Below are positions 35,111 through 46,300 of a stretch of DNA of 64,000 nt, piece after piece. The stretch spans positions 186,001-250,000 of the forward strand of contig WFMF01000203.1 of assembly GCA_011033025.1 (NCBI GenBank), read 5' to 3'. Source of the DNA: Beroe forskalii. Taxonomy: Eukaryota > Ctenophora > Nuda > Beroida > Beroidae. The position numbers were made by a program, and so were the translations under genes. Positions within the stretch are counted from its first letter, which is position 1. The number at the start of each line of letters is the position of its first letter. The notes beneath the pieces were generated by a model. The model made no database searches. It saw nothing but the letters and a program-made list of their open reading frames with translations, and was not told the DNA's origin.

Positions 35111-35925
35111 AGGGTCACGTCCCTGTATAGTAACTCTAACCCGAGCTCCTTACTGAGAATTAAGAGCTCCTGACTGAGATCTCCTGTCTAGGACAGGTCT
35201 AAGATATGAGAAACTCCCTGGTTCCACCCAGGAACCTCATTCCTCAACCAATTGTCAAAATGCTTCCGGCAGGCAACTTTCTTCTGACATCATGAGATCA
35301 TGGTGATTAAACAGTTTGATATTAATTTCATCACTCAAATTCAATCGCAGTAGGTACTGCATATTTAGATCAATTAATATTAACTTTGCCAAACGATTTT
35401 CCACCAACTTCTATTGTTTCCTTTGAAGAAGGGGTGTGCTGACTTATTACCAACCCGGTAAGTTGTATTGGACTTAGAGTTTTGTCAACAAAGTCTGATA
35501 AGATTTAGATAGTTAGATGATTGAAAAGAATGCGATGAGACTGGCGCTGGCGACCCAGCCAAGTCTCGACTTAATTGATATTACAATATGAGAATATGGG
35601 TTGCACGTACACTCCATGTCCATAACTCAATATACAAACACTTTAGGGCCTATGTTTATCAACAAGTGGTATATAAGCATGACCATTGTGAACATATAAA
35701 GTTGAAAACCAAGTCTGTACTCCACCTTCTTGTGCCGAGATAGAGTTTGTACATTTTGTACATCTTTGTACATTCTTGTACATTTTGCCCAGTAAATCTG
35801 AAAATGTACAAAAATTGGTATGTACAAAAATGTACAAAAATTACATTGGCCCCCCCCCCCCAGAGGTAGAGTACCTTATAGTTATTGGCCGTTAGGCAAC
35901 TTGGTACTCTGCCGACGGAGCCTCA
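35111..35925. other. No gene recognised; TGTACA-rich stretch
   Basis: Mostly unique. About 35750-35845 is rich in TTGTACATT / AATGTACAAA, followed by a run of 14 C at 35852. No supported frame. Confidence 0.5.
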
Positions 35926-36195
35926 CGGTGACTTCCCGGGGACTTCCCGGTGACTTCCCGGGGACTTCCCGGTGACTTCCCGGGGACTTCCCGGTGACTT
36001 CCCGGGGACTTCCCGTGGGGACTTCCCGGGGACTTCCCGGGGACTTCCCGGTGACTTCCCGGGGACTTCCCGGGGACTTCCCGGTGACTTCCCGGGGACT
36101 TCCCGTGGGGACTTCCCGGGACTTCGGGGACTTCCCGAGGGACTTCAGTGACTTCCTGGGACTTCCGTGGGACTTCCCTGAGGTCTTCCCGGGAA
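35926..36195. repeat. Minisatellite of GGGGACTTCCC units (kappaB-like)
   Basis: Tandem units of 10-12 bp alternating between GGTGACTTCCC and GGGGACTTCCC, about 20 in all, decaying on the right. GGGACTTCCC fits the kappaB consensus GGGRNNYYCC. Frames through the array read as Ser-Pro-Arg-Glu-Val repeats and are not treated as genes. Confidence 0.92.
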
Positions 36196-37942
36196 TTCTC
36201 AATTCCGGCGATCATCATTTACTATAATCGAAAGAGGCAGTTCAAGGTAGGAGCCTCCGCTCTCCCAGAAAATCTGACACACTAGGGTTGAAAACCCGCG
36301 ATTTTTTGCAGGGTAGTAGTGAAAAAGGTGTCTTCATGTATTACGTTTTCCTTAGGGTTTCCATTATCTACTTGAAATTTTTTATCTAGATAAATAGATA
36401 ATTTTTTCGCAATTATCTAGATTATCTAGATAATCTAGATAATTTTTACATCCCGAATTCAGTCGAATTAGACTTAATTTTTAATGTAAGACATCTAAAA
36501 CTGTTCCATGGATTGCTTAATATTGTCATTGGATCTAAGGTCACAAAGGTTGTGGTGATATTGCGTGAATTTTTGGACAGTTAGGACATTCACCATGATT
36601 ATTGATTAAGTTGAAACAAGTTAATCAAATGGCCTGTATCAAGGACCTTGCCTACAATAATAAGATAGAAGGTACTTGGCTCTTGGCAGTGAGAACAAAT
36701 AAAGTAAGAACACTCACAGAGGTCACATTTATGAAAAAGTCGCCGAATAAAATAAGGTAGGTACATTTTTGACCAGTCCTGGAGAAGAGTTCTCAGTCCT
36801 AGGATTTTATGTTAATTTGAGAACTGAGAGTATGAAATTGAAAAAATAATCTATGAAAAATACCTTACTTTACCAATATGACCAAACCATAATGCTTTAC
36901 CGATTCCGAGATGATTGCTTTAATAATGCTTGCAAAAAATAGCATGTCATATCTGAAAGTTACTGTCGACCATGTTTTAATCTTATTTCCCGACTCTTTA
37001 TCGAAAAGGTAGGTAGCAATTTAATGAATAACATCATATGAATGGTGAGTAGAACATCGCAGTGTGGAACTTTTATTAGTTGATTTGTAATAACATGATA
37101 TTGATACGATGATAAAGCTTCTTCTTATTGGGACGGAACTTATTCGACACAGTTCAATTTGTGCCCATTTTGGCCATTTACAGATTGTAGATCATAAACA
37201 GTCTGGACCGTGTATCTGGAAACAGGCCTTGAATATATCAGTTGCTCTTTGAATCCAGGCATCTAGGCAAAGATATAAATATCATTGTGCTCTCCTGATA
37301 CCTACTTAAGTTCCGAAAAAACAATGGGGATTCGACAGAGCAACCCGGGACTTCCAGGGGGCCGGAAAAAAATTTTAAAGTAATTTTTGGGCCAGGCAAA
37401 ATGTTCTTCAATTTGTATTCATTCTGATAGTTCAGTTTTCTATTTTCGATTATTTTCTGCAATAATACGTATTAAGTTTAATCGCATTTTTGGGCTATGG
37501 GAAAATAAGTATTGGTACTTTTTGGTAACACACTAACACAGTTTCATGGTTGATGGACCATCTAACCTAAAGTTAATTTCTTGAAGTATTATAATTGAAG
37601 TAATCTTCCGATTATTCACTTAGTAATTTCAAGCATAAAGTATTGAGAGAGGTCGTGTATTTTGGCCATTGTATGATTTTTTAAATGTTTATTTTGGTAT
37701 CCCTAATGTTAAACATTCATGGTTGATAATAAAATATGTTTACAATGTGCAGTTGATTGATTGTGTAATTCACCATTTTCAAGTATCGAATCTACGTAAT
37801 TGCTGATAACGTACTGTAAATACAATTTGATATTTCGATCTTTTAAACCGTGTAAAATCCTTCTGCTACTTCCCTGTATTCAGCCTGTGTTGTTGCCAGA
37901 ACTAAATTGTCCATAGCTTATAGCTTGCACAACTCACGTTCT
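36196..37942. other. No gene recognised; 3' flank of the XKR gene
   Basis: AT-rich. A self-complementary ATTATCTAGATAATCTAGAT cluster lies at 36380-36450. The part nearest 37940 is probably 3' untranslated or downstream sequence of the leftward XKR gene; no polyadenylation signal was decided. Confidence 0.45.
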
Positions 37943-38001
37943 TTAGACAGCAGGGCTATCCTCATCACCACTTACACTCACAAAATCATTCAGACTCACA
38001 G
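37943..38001 (-). CDS. XKR gene, terminal coding exon
   Basis: On the minus strand the acceptor TTTTGGTTTTTTTCAG is followed by 59 nt encoding VSLNDFVSVSGDEDSPAV and a stop. The exon starts with two leftover bases (CT), which complete the codon begun by the single G at the donor 41861 (AGAG|GTAAAG), giving ...DISR-A-VSLND... The phases therefore fit exactly, which supports a 3.86 kb last intron. The intron is mostly filled by one long-TIR element. The tail is short, acidic and Ser-rich; no caspase-site consensus was decided. A near copy of the tail lies just inside the intron at 41789-41840. Confidence 0.7.
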
Positions 38002-38252
38002 CTGAAAAAAACCAAAATACAATATTCGCATTGAAAACAATAATCATGAATAACAAATAATCATAAAATAAAAATCGGGATAACATAATTTAAAGAAAAA
38101 ACTGATCAATTATCAATATAAGTTTTTAAACAAAGCATATTATTTGATTTTTCAAACGAACTTTGCTATTATATAGCTGAAACCAAACAATTTTTTGGAA
38201 ATTTCAGGAATGGTAATTGATGCTCAACATCCGAAAAGGTGAAAAACCTGTG

Positions 38253-41200
38253 TAATACAGCCGATTTTTGAAATGACCTGGAACTGTTTTATAACAATTC
38301 ATTTTCGGTTTCAGGGGTTAGTATAGGGTCTCAGGAAACCACAACAGAAAGTTTAAGATCCTATCTAATGGGGGCGATGGTTTTTTGGGCCACGCCCTTT
38401 TTACGGGTGACGCATAAGGCCCAAAAATTTAAATTTTCATTTTTTTTGTCCGATTTTGTTAAGTTTGGTGTCTAAATAGGGGTATTTTGATACGAGAAAA
38501 ACGATGGAAATGATATCAATTACTTTCGAGCATGGTTTCATGTCCTAAAATTCAAAATATGTGATTTTATGTTGATTTTGGCCACTCCAGTAGCCCATCA
38601 AAAGTCAGTATTCAATATCTGAGTGGAGAGAGTCTCTCAACAGTTTTTGATAGACCTAAGGGTCCTTTATCAGAAAAATTTGTGCTCTCCCGTGAATCAA
38701 CGTCCTTATGGGTGCTGGGGCCACGCCCATTTTTCCGGTGAGACGCGTATGGGTGTAAACCCGTAACTTGACTCAGGAAGGTCGTACAGACTCCATTTTG
38801 GGCTCAAGAGAATCGCAATGGCCATGTTTATATACGACTTGTTAATAAACATATGCCCTAAAATGCTCACAAATCAAGTTATGGACGAAAAACAGCTTTT
38901 GAGCCAAAGTGCATGCCAAATTGCCAAAATTTGGCTCTTTTCATAATTTGTGCAAGCAATGTCTGAAGCCCTTGATTAATACTTTAATAGCTTGAAAGAT
39001 TTGTTATTATCATGTTTACATCTATCTTGAGAATAGAAATGTGCTCTTATTAAATGTGCACCAATCAAGCAAAAACTAGATTTTGGATACATTTGAAATC
39101 CAATGTTGGGTCCATTCTCATTCCAAAATTCACAGTATATCAATAATGTTCAAATCGATCATTCACTTCATCATTGTGAATAGCTTAATGGAAACCAGGA
39201 AGCAATCATAACCTAGGGTTCTGATGACTGTAACATAGGGCAGGCCATGCCAAAAACAGGCTCTGGTAGGCCTCCACGCTCGAGAGTTTGATTTGCTGAT
39301 TTTCATAGCTCAAGTAAGCTTTACTGTGGTCTGCTTATGTTGAAGCCCAGCCTCTGAACCTGATCTGTGATGGCATCCTGAGTAGCTTTAGGCCTCTTCA
39401 TTCTGGTGATTTCCTGTCAAAATTATGACGTTGGTTATAATATCATATGTTCATATGCTCGCCAAGCTGTGTCGCAGGTGGTTACTAAGCTGTTAGCTGC
39501 ATCCCAATAAACCTTATCGTAAGTCGTGTTTCAACCTTACTGGGCCAGGCCTGTTGCTAAGTATCCATCATTCTTCATATCAATGTGGTAGTTAAGCGGT
39601 GCTAGAATTCCACTTTTGCAAACACTTACCCAATAATTAAATCCCCTGTATCTAGATAAATTTACCAGCATTACTCAGGGATATCAATTTGCCTGGAGAG
39701 GAGCATAGAGGAGCATTACCCTGAGAAATGTCTCCTTTCAATTTATTCAAACTTACGACTTCTGGACGTTTGGCATCAGCACTCATCTTACGTGTGAACT
39801 GTGAACGTATACCAACGGACCAGAGGCCATAACCCGGGATGACTGAATAGGCACACCCTCTACACCTCGCCCTACATAGCCCCCGGAATGACACATAGAG
39901 TCTGAACAAACTGACCCATAATCATAAGCACTGCCGTTCCCAGTGATATCCCTGAGCATCCTATCAGTTGCATCTGGCTGAAATTTGGATCAGTGGTGTA
40001 GTGGTATCGAGTTGAGCACAGGATCGAAAGATTCTGGGTTCAATTCCGGTCCAGCGCCACTGAGCTAAGGGTGAGAGATTCATCTTGAACCTATGCAGCC
40101 CGACGGTTCACTTAGCCGAGGGTACGAGAACTGTACTGGAAGGGTTTAATGAGGAGCTGCCCATTGCAGCGAAGTCTCGGGCGACGGAAGTATGGATTAC
40201 ACTTCCTTTATCGCCACTGGCTTTGATTCTCGTCATTACCGTACGGCTGTTGAATAGAAGTAAAAACCTTCGAATAAGAAAATCATTATCCTTTATCAAT
40301 GCACAGAAATTTACATGCCTGGAGTCAGGTGTGACGTCACACTGTTTGAATTGCACAGGGGATAGGAATTGTAAAGATAAATGTGCAGTTCTACCACCGG
40401 AGATAAGCAGTGAAGCTATACCATAGCCATTACAGAGTGCCATAGTATCCAATTTCTTCAGCCTGAAACCGATCTATGATGGTTCTTTAAATGGTGTAGG
40501 ACCTGCCTGCATCAGCAGGGGCTTCCAGCTATAGGGATATCCCATTGACATTGAGATCAGCCTAATCATGTTGACTGGGATTCAACTGGAATACCCAATC
40601 AAGAAAAGCTCGCTGCTCCCCTGTCATAGAAGTGTACCGAAATTGGCAACATTGCAGAATTTTCGGCTTGAAAAAACCCCTATGCCAAGGATCTCTTAAT
40701 TAGAAAATTTAGAGTCCTGCCGGGGCTCTTTCAGCAATTCTTTCAGTAATTTACCAATTTTAACCTTTGATATCTTGATAAAATACAGATTTTGGATGCT
40801 GTATGAACCCTTGATAGGTATTGCACTGCAATTTTTGCGATCAAAATCCAGTTTTTGGTCTAGAACTCAATTTTTGTACATTTTAGAGTACATTTTTATT
40901 CTCAAGATAGATGCAAACATGATAATTTAAACAAATATTTCAAGCTATTAATCAAGGAATCAGACATTGCTTGGTTTGTGAGCATTTTAGAGCATAAGTT
41001 TATTAACAAGTCGTATATAAACATGGCCATTGCGATTCTTTTGAGCACAAAATGGAGTCTGTACGACCTTCCTGAGTCAAGTTACGGGTTTACACCCCAT
41101 ACGTCTCACTGGAAAATGGGCGTGGCCCCAGCACCCATAAGGACGTTGATTCACGGGGGAGCACAAATTTTTCTGATAAAGGACCCTTAGGTCTATCAAA

Positions 41201-41601
41201 AACCGTTGAGAGACTCTCTCCACTCAGATATTGAATACTGACCTTGGATGGGCTACTGGAGTGGCCAAAATCAACATAAAATCACATATTTTGAATTTTA
41301 GGACGTGAAACCATGCTCGAAAGTAATTGATATCATTTCCATCGTTTTTCTCGTATCAAAATACCCCTATTTAGACACCAAACTCAACAAAATCGGACAA
41401 AAAATGAAAATTTAAATTTTTGGGCCTTAAGCATCACCCGTAAAAAGGGCGTGGCCCAAAAAACCATCGCCCCCATTAGGTAGGATCTTAAACTTTCTGT
41501 TGTGGTTTCCTGAGACCCTATACTAACTCCTGAAACCGAAAATGAATTGTTATAAAACAGTTCCAGGTCCGTCCCGATTTTTGCAAAAATCGGTTGTATT
41601 A
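38253..41601. mobile_element. 3.35 kb element with ~0.7 kb inverted arms, in the XKR intron
   Basis: Ends TAATACAGCCGATTTTTG and the inverse CAAAAATCGGTTGTATTA, flanked by GTG on both sides (38250-38252, 41602-41604). The arms (about 38253-38890 and 40970-41601) share TAGGGTCTCAGGAAACCACA, GGGCCACGCCCTTTTTACGG and CATGGTTTCATGTCCTAAAA in inverted order and are over 90% alike by eye. The core (38900-40960) has no convincing protein and carries a SINE. A 3 bp duplication would suit PIF/Harbinger, though the ends do not resemble the Harbinger element at 14188. Confidence 0.85.
39988..40283 (+). mobile_element. tRNA-derived SINE, copy 2
   Basis: Same head and body as the SINE at 25493: GGTGTAGTGGTATCGAGTTG, then B-box-like GGGTTCAATTCC (40037-40048), GCCACTGAGCTAAGGGTGAG, GAGCTGCCCATTGCAGCGAA and the tail GAATAGAAGTAAAAACCTTCG. 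It lies in the core of the long-TIR element. The copies differ by about 15% by eye. Confidence 0.85.
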
Positions 41602-41788
41602 GTGATCTTTCTCAGTTCCAATTGTTCATCATTAATCAATAGTAATACATCAATGCCAATACAACACAAATTTGAGGTCATTAGATAAATCATAAAATTA
41701 ATGGTTCAAAGATTTGATCAATTTGTGGATCCTGTTCTAAGAATCGCTTATGAAACAAAATTGTCTTGAGCCTTTCGTTTGCACACAG

Positions 41789-41840
41789 TTTTTAGACAGC
41801 AGGGCTGTCCTCATCACCACTTAATACACTCACATGATCT
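41789..41840 (-). repeat. Second copy of the XKR tail sequence
   Basis: Minus strand CATGTGAGTGTATTAAGTGG continuing to ...GACAGCCCTGCTGTCTAA would encode HVSVLSGDEDSPAV and stop, close to the terminal exon at 37943. It is not in the frame of the large exon (which, unspliced, would stop after DAKE at 41841) and lacks the acceptor. Downstream bases also resemble those beyond 37943. It marks a duplication of the gene's 3' end. Confidence 0.7.
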
Positions 41841-41860
41841 TTACTCTTTAGCATCTTTAC

Positions 41861-43316
41861 CTCTTGAGATATCCACAATTACATCCCCAGCAGCACCAGC
41901 CCCACCAGCCGCCACATCGACTGCTTGCTCCACATTTCCCTCGACTACTTGCTCCACATCTCCCCCCTCAACTTGCTCCACATTTCCCTCCGCTGCTTGC
42001 TCCACTTGCTGCAGAGCCACATACTCCCCCTGGATCTTGTGGAACCCACTGTACCGCTTAATAGCCTCCGCAAACGTCCGGTGGAACTCCGCCAGACCAG
42101 ACATCCGGGTGGAGGGCGGTAGTTTCCTGTTCAGAGCGATGATATCATCCCGGATATCCTCCTTGTAGATCTCACAAGCTCCCTTCCCCTCACTTCCCAC
42201 TACCTCCTTGAGGATATCCTTTGTTTTGCGGGAGCAGGAGACATCAACCCCCTCTCCTACCTTCCCCTTCCTGATCAAGTACTCCACTATCTTCTCATTG
42301 GAGAGGGTGTGCACGTGGGAGGGGTCTGCCTTGTAGATCAGGAACAGCAGGGCCACCAGGTGAACTGCTTCCACAACCAGTCCAAAGACAGCTAGCTGGA
42401 AGGGCGTGATCCTTATCTCCACATTGTTAAAGCTACCTTGCATGGTGTGGAAGAGCACGGTGAATGTTACTGTTCCTATGCTGTGTAGGATAGAGGGAAG
42501 CATCTTGATGACGAACTTTGCTCCTCCGATGTTCGGGAGATGGTTCGTTACATCGAACATGTAATGTCGCTGCTGTAGCACGAAGTTCAGGATGTAGATC
42601 CACCAGAGGTTCCCTACGAAGGCTAGCACATACCCCACCTTAGCTCCCACAGACCCGATACCTTTGAGGGTGTGTTTGATGCTGTGCTTGTAGACATACG
42701 AAGGGACTATGTACAGGGTGATAAGGGTCACACCAGCGTAGAAGGTTGTAACGTACAGAAACAGCAACCACGCTACCTTGGTTTCGAAGTGGCAGTGAAC
42801 CTGGCTCCCTACAGGCGACCTGATGTCGGCCCAAGTCTCCGGGAGGGTGCACATCTTAGGTGTGGTTTCACTGAGGAAGTCGTGATTAACCAGGATTGCC
42901 AGGAATATGACTGCTAGACCTCTGCTTACGATCATGGTGGTGTGAATGAGGGCTAGTAGGTATTTCTGGGGGTAGAGGGCTTTCCAGCCTGAGCTAATTG
43001 AGTAGAAACTAAACAGTCTGGGATTGAGATCAAGTCTGACGAAATCAAACTTGACACAAGCCCGGGCCAGGGAGAAGGACGTTAGGAAGAGAGAAGCGAG
43101 TTTCCAGTAATCCCAGAAGCCCCCAATGTCCGTTCCCTTGGACAGGTACTCGGGAGCTATGTTGATGATTTGGAGGATGAACTGTGGCAGGTTCTCCACC
43201 ATCTTCTCCAGGATCACAGCCTCTTGCAACTGCCGGATCTTGTGTCGTAAGTTGTTGCACTTGTCAGTCCGACACCTCTCGTTGTGGTACCCCAGACACT
43301 TCCGACGGTCGAACTG
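41861..43316 (-). CDS. XK-related (XKR) membrane protein, large 3' exon, 5' part missing
   Basis: About 485 residues in one open frame, from FQFDRRKCLGYHNERCRTDK at the broken edge through ENLPQFILQIINIAPEYLSK, the family block usually written E..PQL.LQ. Hydrophobic spans follow: LASLFLTSFSLARACV, LLALIHTTMIVSRGLAVIFL, WLLFLYVTTFYAGVTLITLY, VGYVLAFVGNLWWIYILNFV, IGTVTFTVLFHTM and LAVFGLVVEAVHLVALLFLI. The cytosolic tail ends in VEQ-type repeats (QQVEQAAEGNVEQVEGGDVE). XKR proteins (CED-8, XKR8) scramble phospholipids in the plasma membrane, some after caspase cleavage. The donor at 41861 leads to the exon at 37943. The 5' edge runs straight into a long-inverted-repeat element, so the first ~100 or more residues are gone from here: the copy is probably a pseudogene, although this exon itself is undamaged. 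Confidence 0.88.
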
Positions 43317-46300
43317 GAATCATGTGGAATGCCTGCAAAAAATTCCTTACTAAGGTTTAAGTGGCTCAATGGACTCTAATAGGTGTCTAGAGCCACCAAA
43401 AAAATTTATTCAAATTTTCGATGCCCGGAACCCTCTGGTTGGCCACGCCCTTTTTTGACCGTGGGAATTTTTAAGAAAAATTGTTAAAAATTTATTCAAA
43501 AGCAACTAGGGCATGATTATGCTCTAACCCAATGTTTTTCGGCACGAGGAATCGTTTAAAACCAAAAGCTAGGTCCTAGAACCAATATTTTGGTCATTAT
43601 GGGCCACGCCCACTTTTTGTCATCAAAATTATGGCCGAAAATCGTAAGTTTTCATATGATATAAACTAGGACATGATTATACTCGAATCCTAGGTTTTTT
43701 GGCACGAGAAATCGATTAAAGCAATTTTCTAAACGCTAAAACTAATATTTTGGGCATTTCGGACCACGCCCACTTTTTGGCATCAATATTATGGCCGAAA
43801 ATCTGAAGTTATTATACGTCTTCAATTAGGGTATGATTATACTCGAATCCTAGGTATTTTGGCACGAGAAATCGATTAAAGCAATTGTCAAACGCTTAAA
43901 CGAATATTTTGGGCATTTTGGACCACGCCCACTTTTTTACATCAATATTATGGCCGAAAATCTGAAGTTATTATATATGTCCAACCAGGGCATGATTATA
44001 CTCGAATCCTAGGTTTTTTGGCGCGAGGAATCGATTTAAGCAGTTGCCAAAACGCTAACACCAATATTTCATGTATTTTGGATCACACCCACTTTTTCAC
44101 ATCAATATGATGGCCGAAAATCTGAAGTTATTACTTATTATATATTATATAAGTCCAACTAGGGCATGATTATACTCGAATCCCAGGTTTTTTGGCACGA
44201 GAAATCGATTAAAGCAATTGTCAAAACGCTTCAACTAGGGCTGTATAAGGGTGATTATACTCGAATCCTAGGATATATTCGAATCCGAGGTTATACTCGA
44301 ATCCTAGGTTATGCTTGAATCCTAGGTCAAGGCCGACTCCTTACTTCCTTAGTCTTCTCCTGAGTTTCGGGCCTGAGTTTGAGTTTGAGTATTTCGATTG
44401 AATATTATATATGGCTATAGTTGTTGCTATTTTATGATAGGCAAGTATCGTATCTTATTACTTATCCAACCAAAGGCAACATTTCCACTTCGCAGAGGAT
44501 TCGCAGAGTAGTAATGGACACATGGCTATGAGCCTAACCCGGTGAGCTCAGTGAAGATCCTTGCCATGTGACATGTAATCTTACCTTCCAAAAAGGAAAA
44601 TCCCCTCGGTAGCAGATTTCAAAATCCCCTCGGTTTGAAGCTTGCTCGGAGCCAAGAGCCAATTAAGTGGCAATTATTATTAAGTACAGCCCGCCGCAGG
44701 CGAAAAATTTCAAGGTTTTGCACATGAATCTGCCCCTGAGAATGAGATCAATTTAGTTAATGTATAATGTGATTAAAACAGCCAGTCGTAGGCAAAAATT
44801 GTGAAAGTTTTACACCTGAGTTTGTGTAGGATCAATTAAGTGGCATAATTCTATCCGTGCAGCCCGCCGCAGGCGTAAAATTTTAAGGTTTTTGTGCGTG
44901 AATCTGCCTCTAAGATCAATTTGTTTATGAATGTATAATGTGATTCAAACAGCCAGCCGTAGGCAAAAATTGTGAAGGTTTTATACCTTAGATTGTGTCT
45001 AGGATCAATTTAGTGGCATAATTGGATCACAACAGCCCGCAGGCGAAAAAATTTTAAGGTTTTGTGCGTGAATCTGCCTCTAAGATCAATTTGTTTATGA
45101 ATGTATAATGTGATTCAAACAGCCAGCCGTAGGCAAAAATTATGAAAGTAAAACATCTGAGATTGTGTGTAGGATCAATTTAGTGACATTACTGAATCAC
45201 AACAGCCCGCCGCAGGCGAAAATTTTTAAGGTTTTGTGCCTGAGTCTGCCTCTGAGATCAATCTGGTAATGTTTAATTTGATTAACAATCCTTTTCTTGC
45301 CAAAGGCGTTTTCTATGACTATCGATTATCTATCTTTGAACTATAGCACCTCACTCACCTTACATCTCATCACCGTAATTCCCCTCACCATACTTCCCCT
45401 CACCTTAATTAGTTAATTCCCCACCATACTTTCCTCGCCATAATAATAACTTAATTACCCTCATCTTACTTCCCCTCATCTTAATTACTTAAGTCCCCTC
45501 ACTTTACTTTCACTCAGTTAACGTCCCCTCACCTTAATTCCCTAAGCCCATCTGACCATCACACCATCTTCCTCTCTACTTCACTTCCCCTTGCCTCACT
45601 ACCTTTTCCCCCTCAACGAAAATATGACTGCCCCTCACGTCCCTTTGTATGTTTGTATTCCCTCACATTTGCATCTTTACAGTAAGAATTGATCTAAATT
45701 GTTATTAGAACCCATTAGTAGCAAATAAATAATTTTTTTAAGAAATTTTTATTCGAGATTTCAGCGTGGCATGCACGCTGCGCGTGCGTGCATCTTGACT
45801 TGAAAATCCCCTCGGTTTTGAGAAAAATCCCCTCGGTAGCAGTGCTACTCCTGCTACCCACTTTTGGAAGGTAAGCATGTAATGAACAAGGAATCGAACT
45901 TGAGGGACTCCGAACAGGGCCTGAACGACAGGCCATTTCTATTGCCACGGATGTCATTATAGCCTAGATTATAGCCGTATATTTACTAATATTACAGATT
46001 GTACAAATTGCACAAATGCTTTTGATTGACACGAGGACCTCGTAAGTAGAGATGGCCAGTAAGCTATTAATGATTTGTCTTCATATGTTGTCATTTATGA
46101 CACTACATACCGCGCTATGTACCGTCTAGTTGGCGTCTAAGTATACTGTATAACTAAATAGTAAATACACGCGAGGTCCTATACAGCTTTCTCCTCCACC
46201 CTTCAGATCGTAATGGATTCCTGATTCTAAAAGTCAGCTTTGATATTATGACGAAGATGGCTGCTACAATTGCCATGAGCATCCAGCAAAATCTACGGTG

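Noticed and set aside
35882-36227. Ser-Pro-Arg-Glu-Val repeat frames on both strands
   Set aside because: Produced by the kappaB-like minisatellite; both strands and two frames are equally open.
39652-39909. Minus-strand 85-codon frame in the core of the 3.35 kb element
   Set aside because: No family resemblance and no splice context; cannot be supported as a gene.
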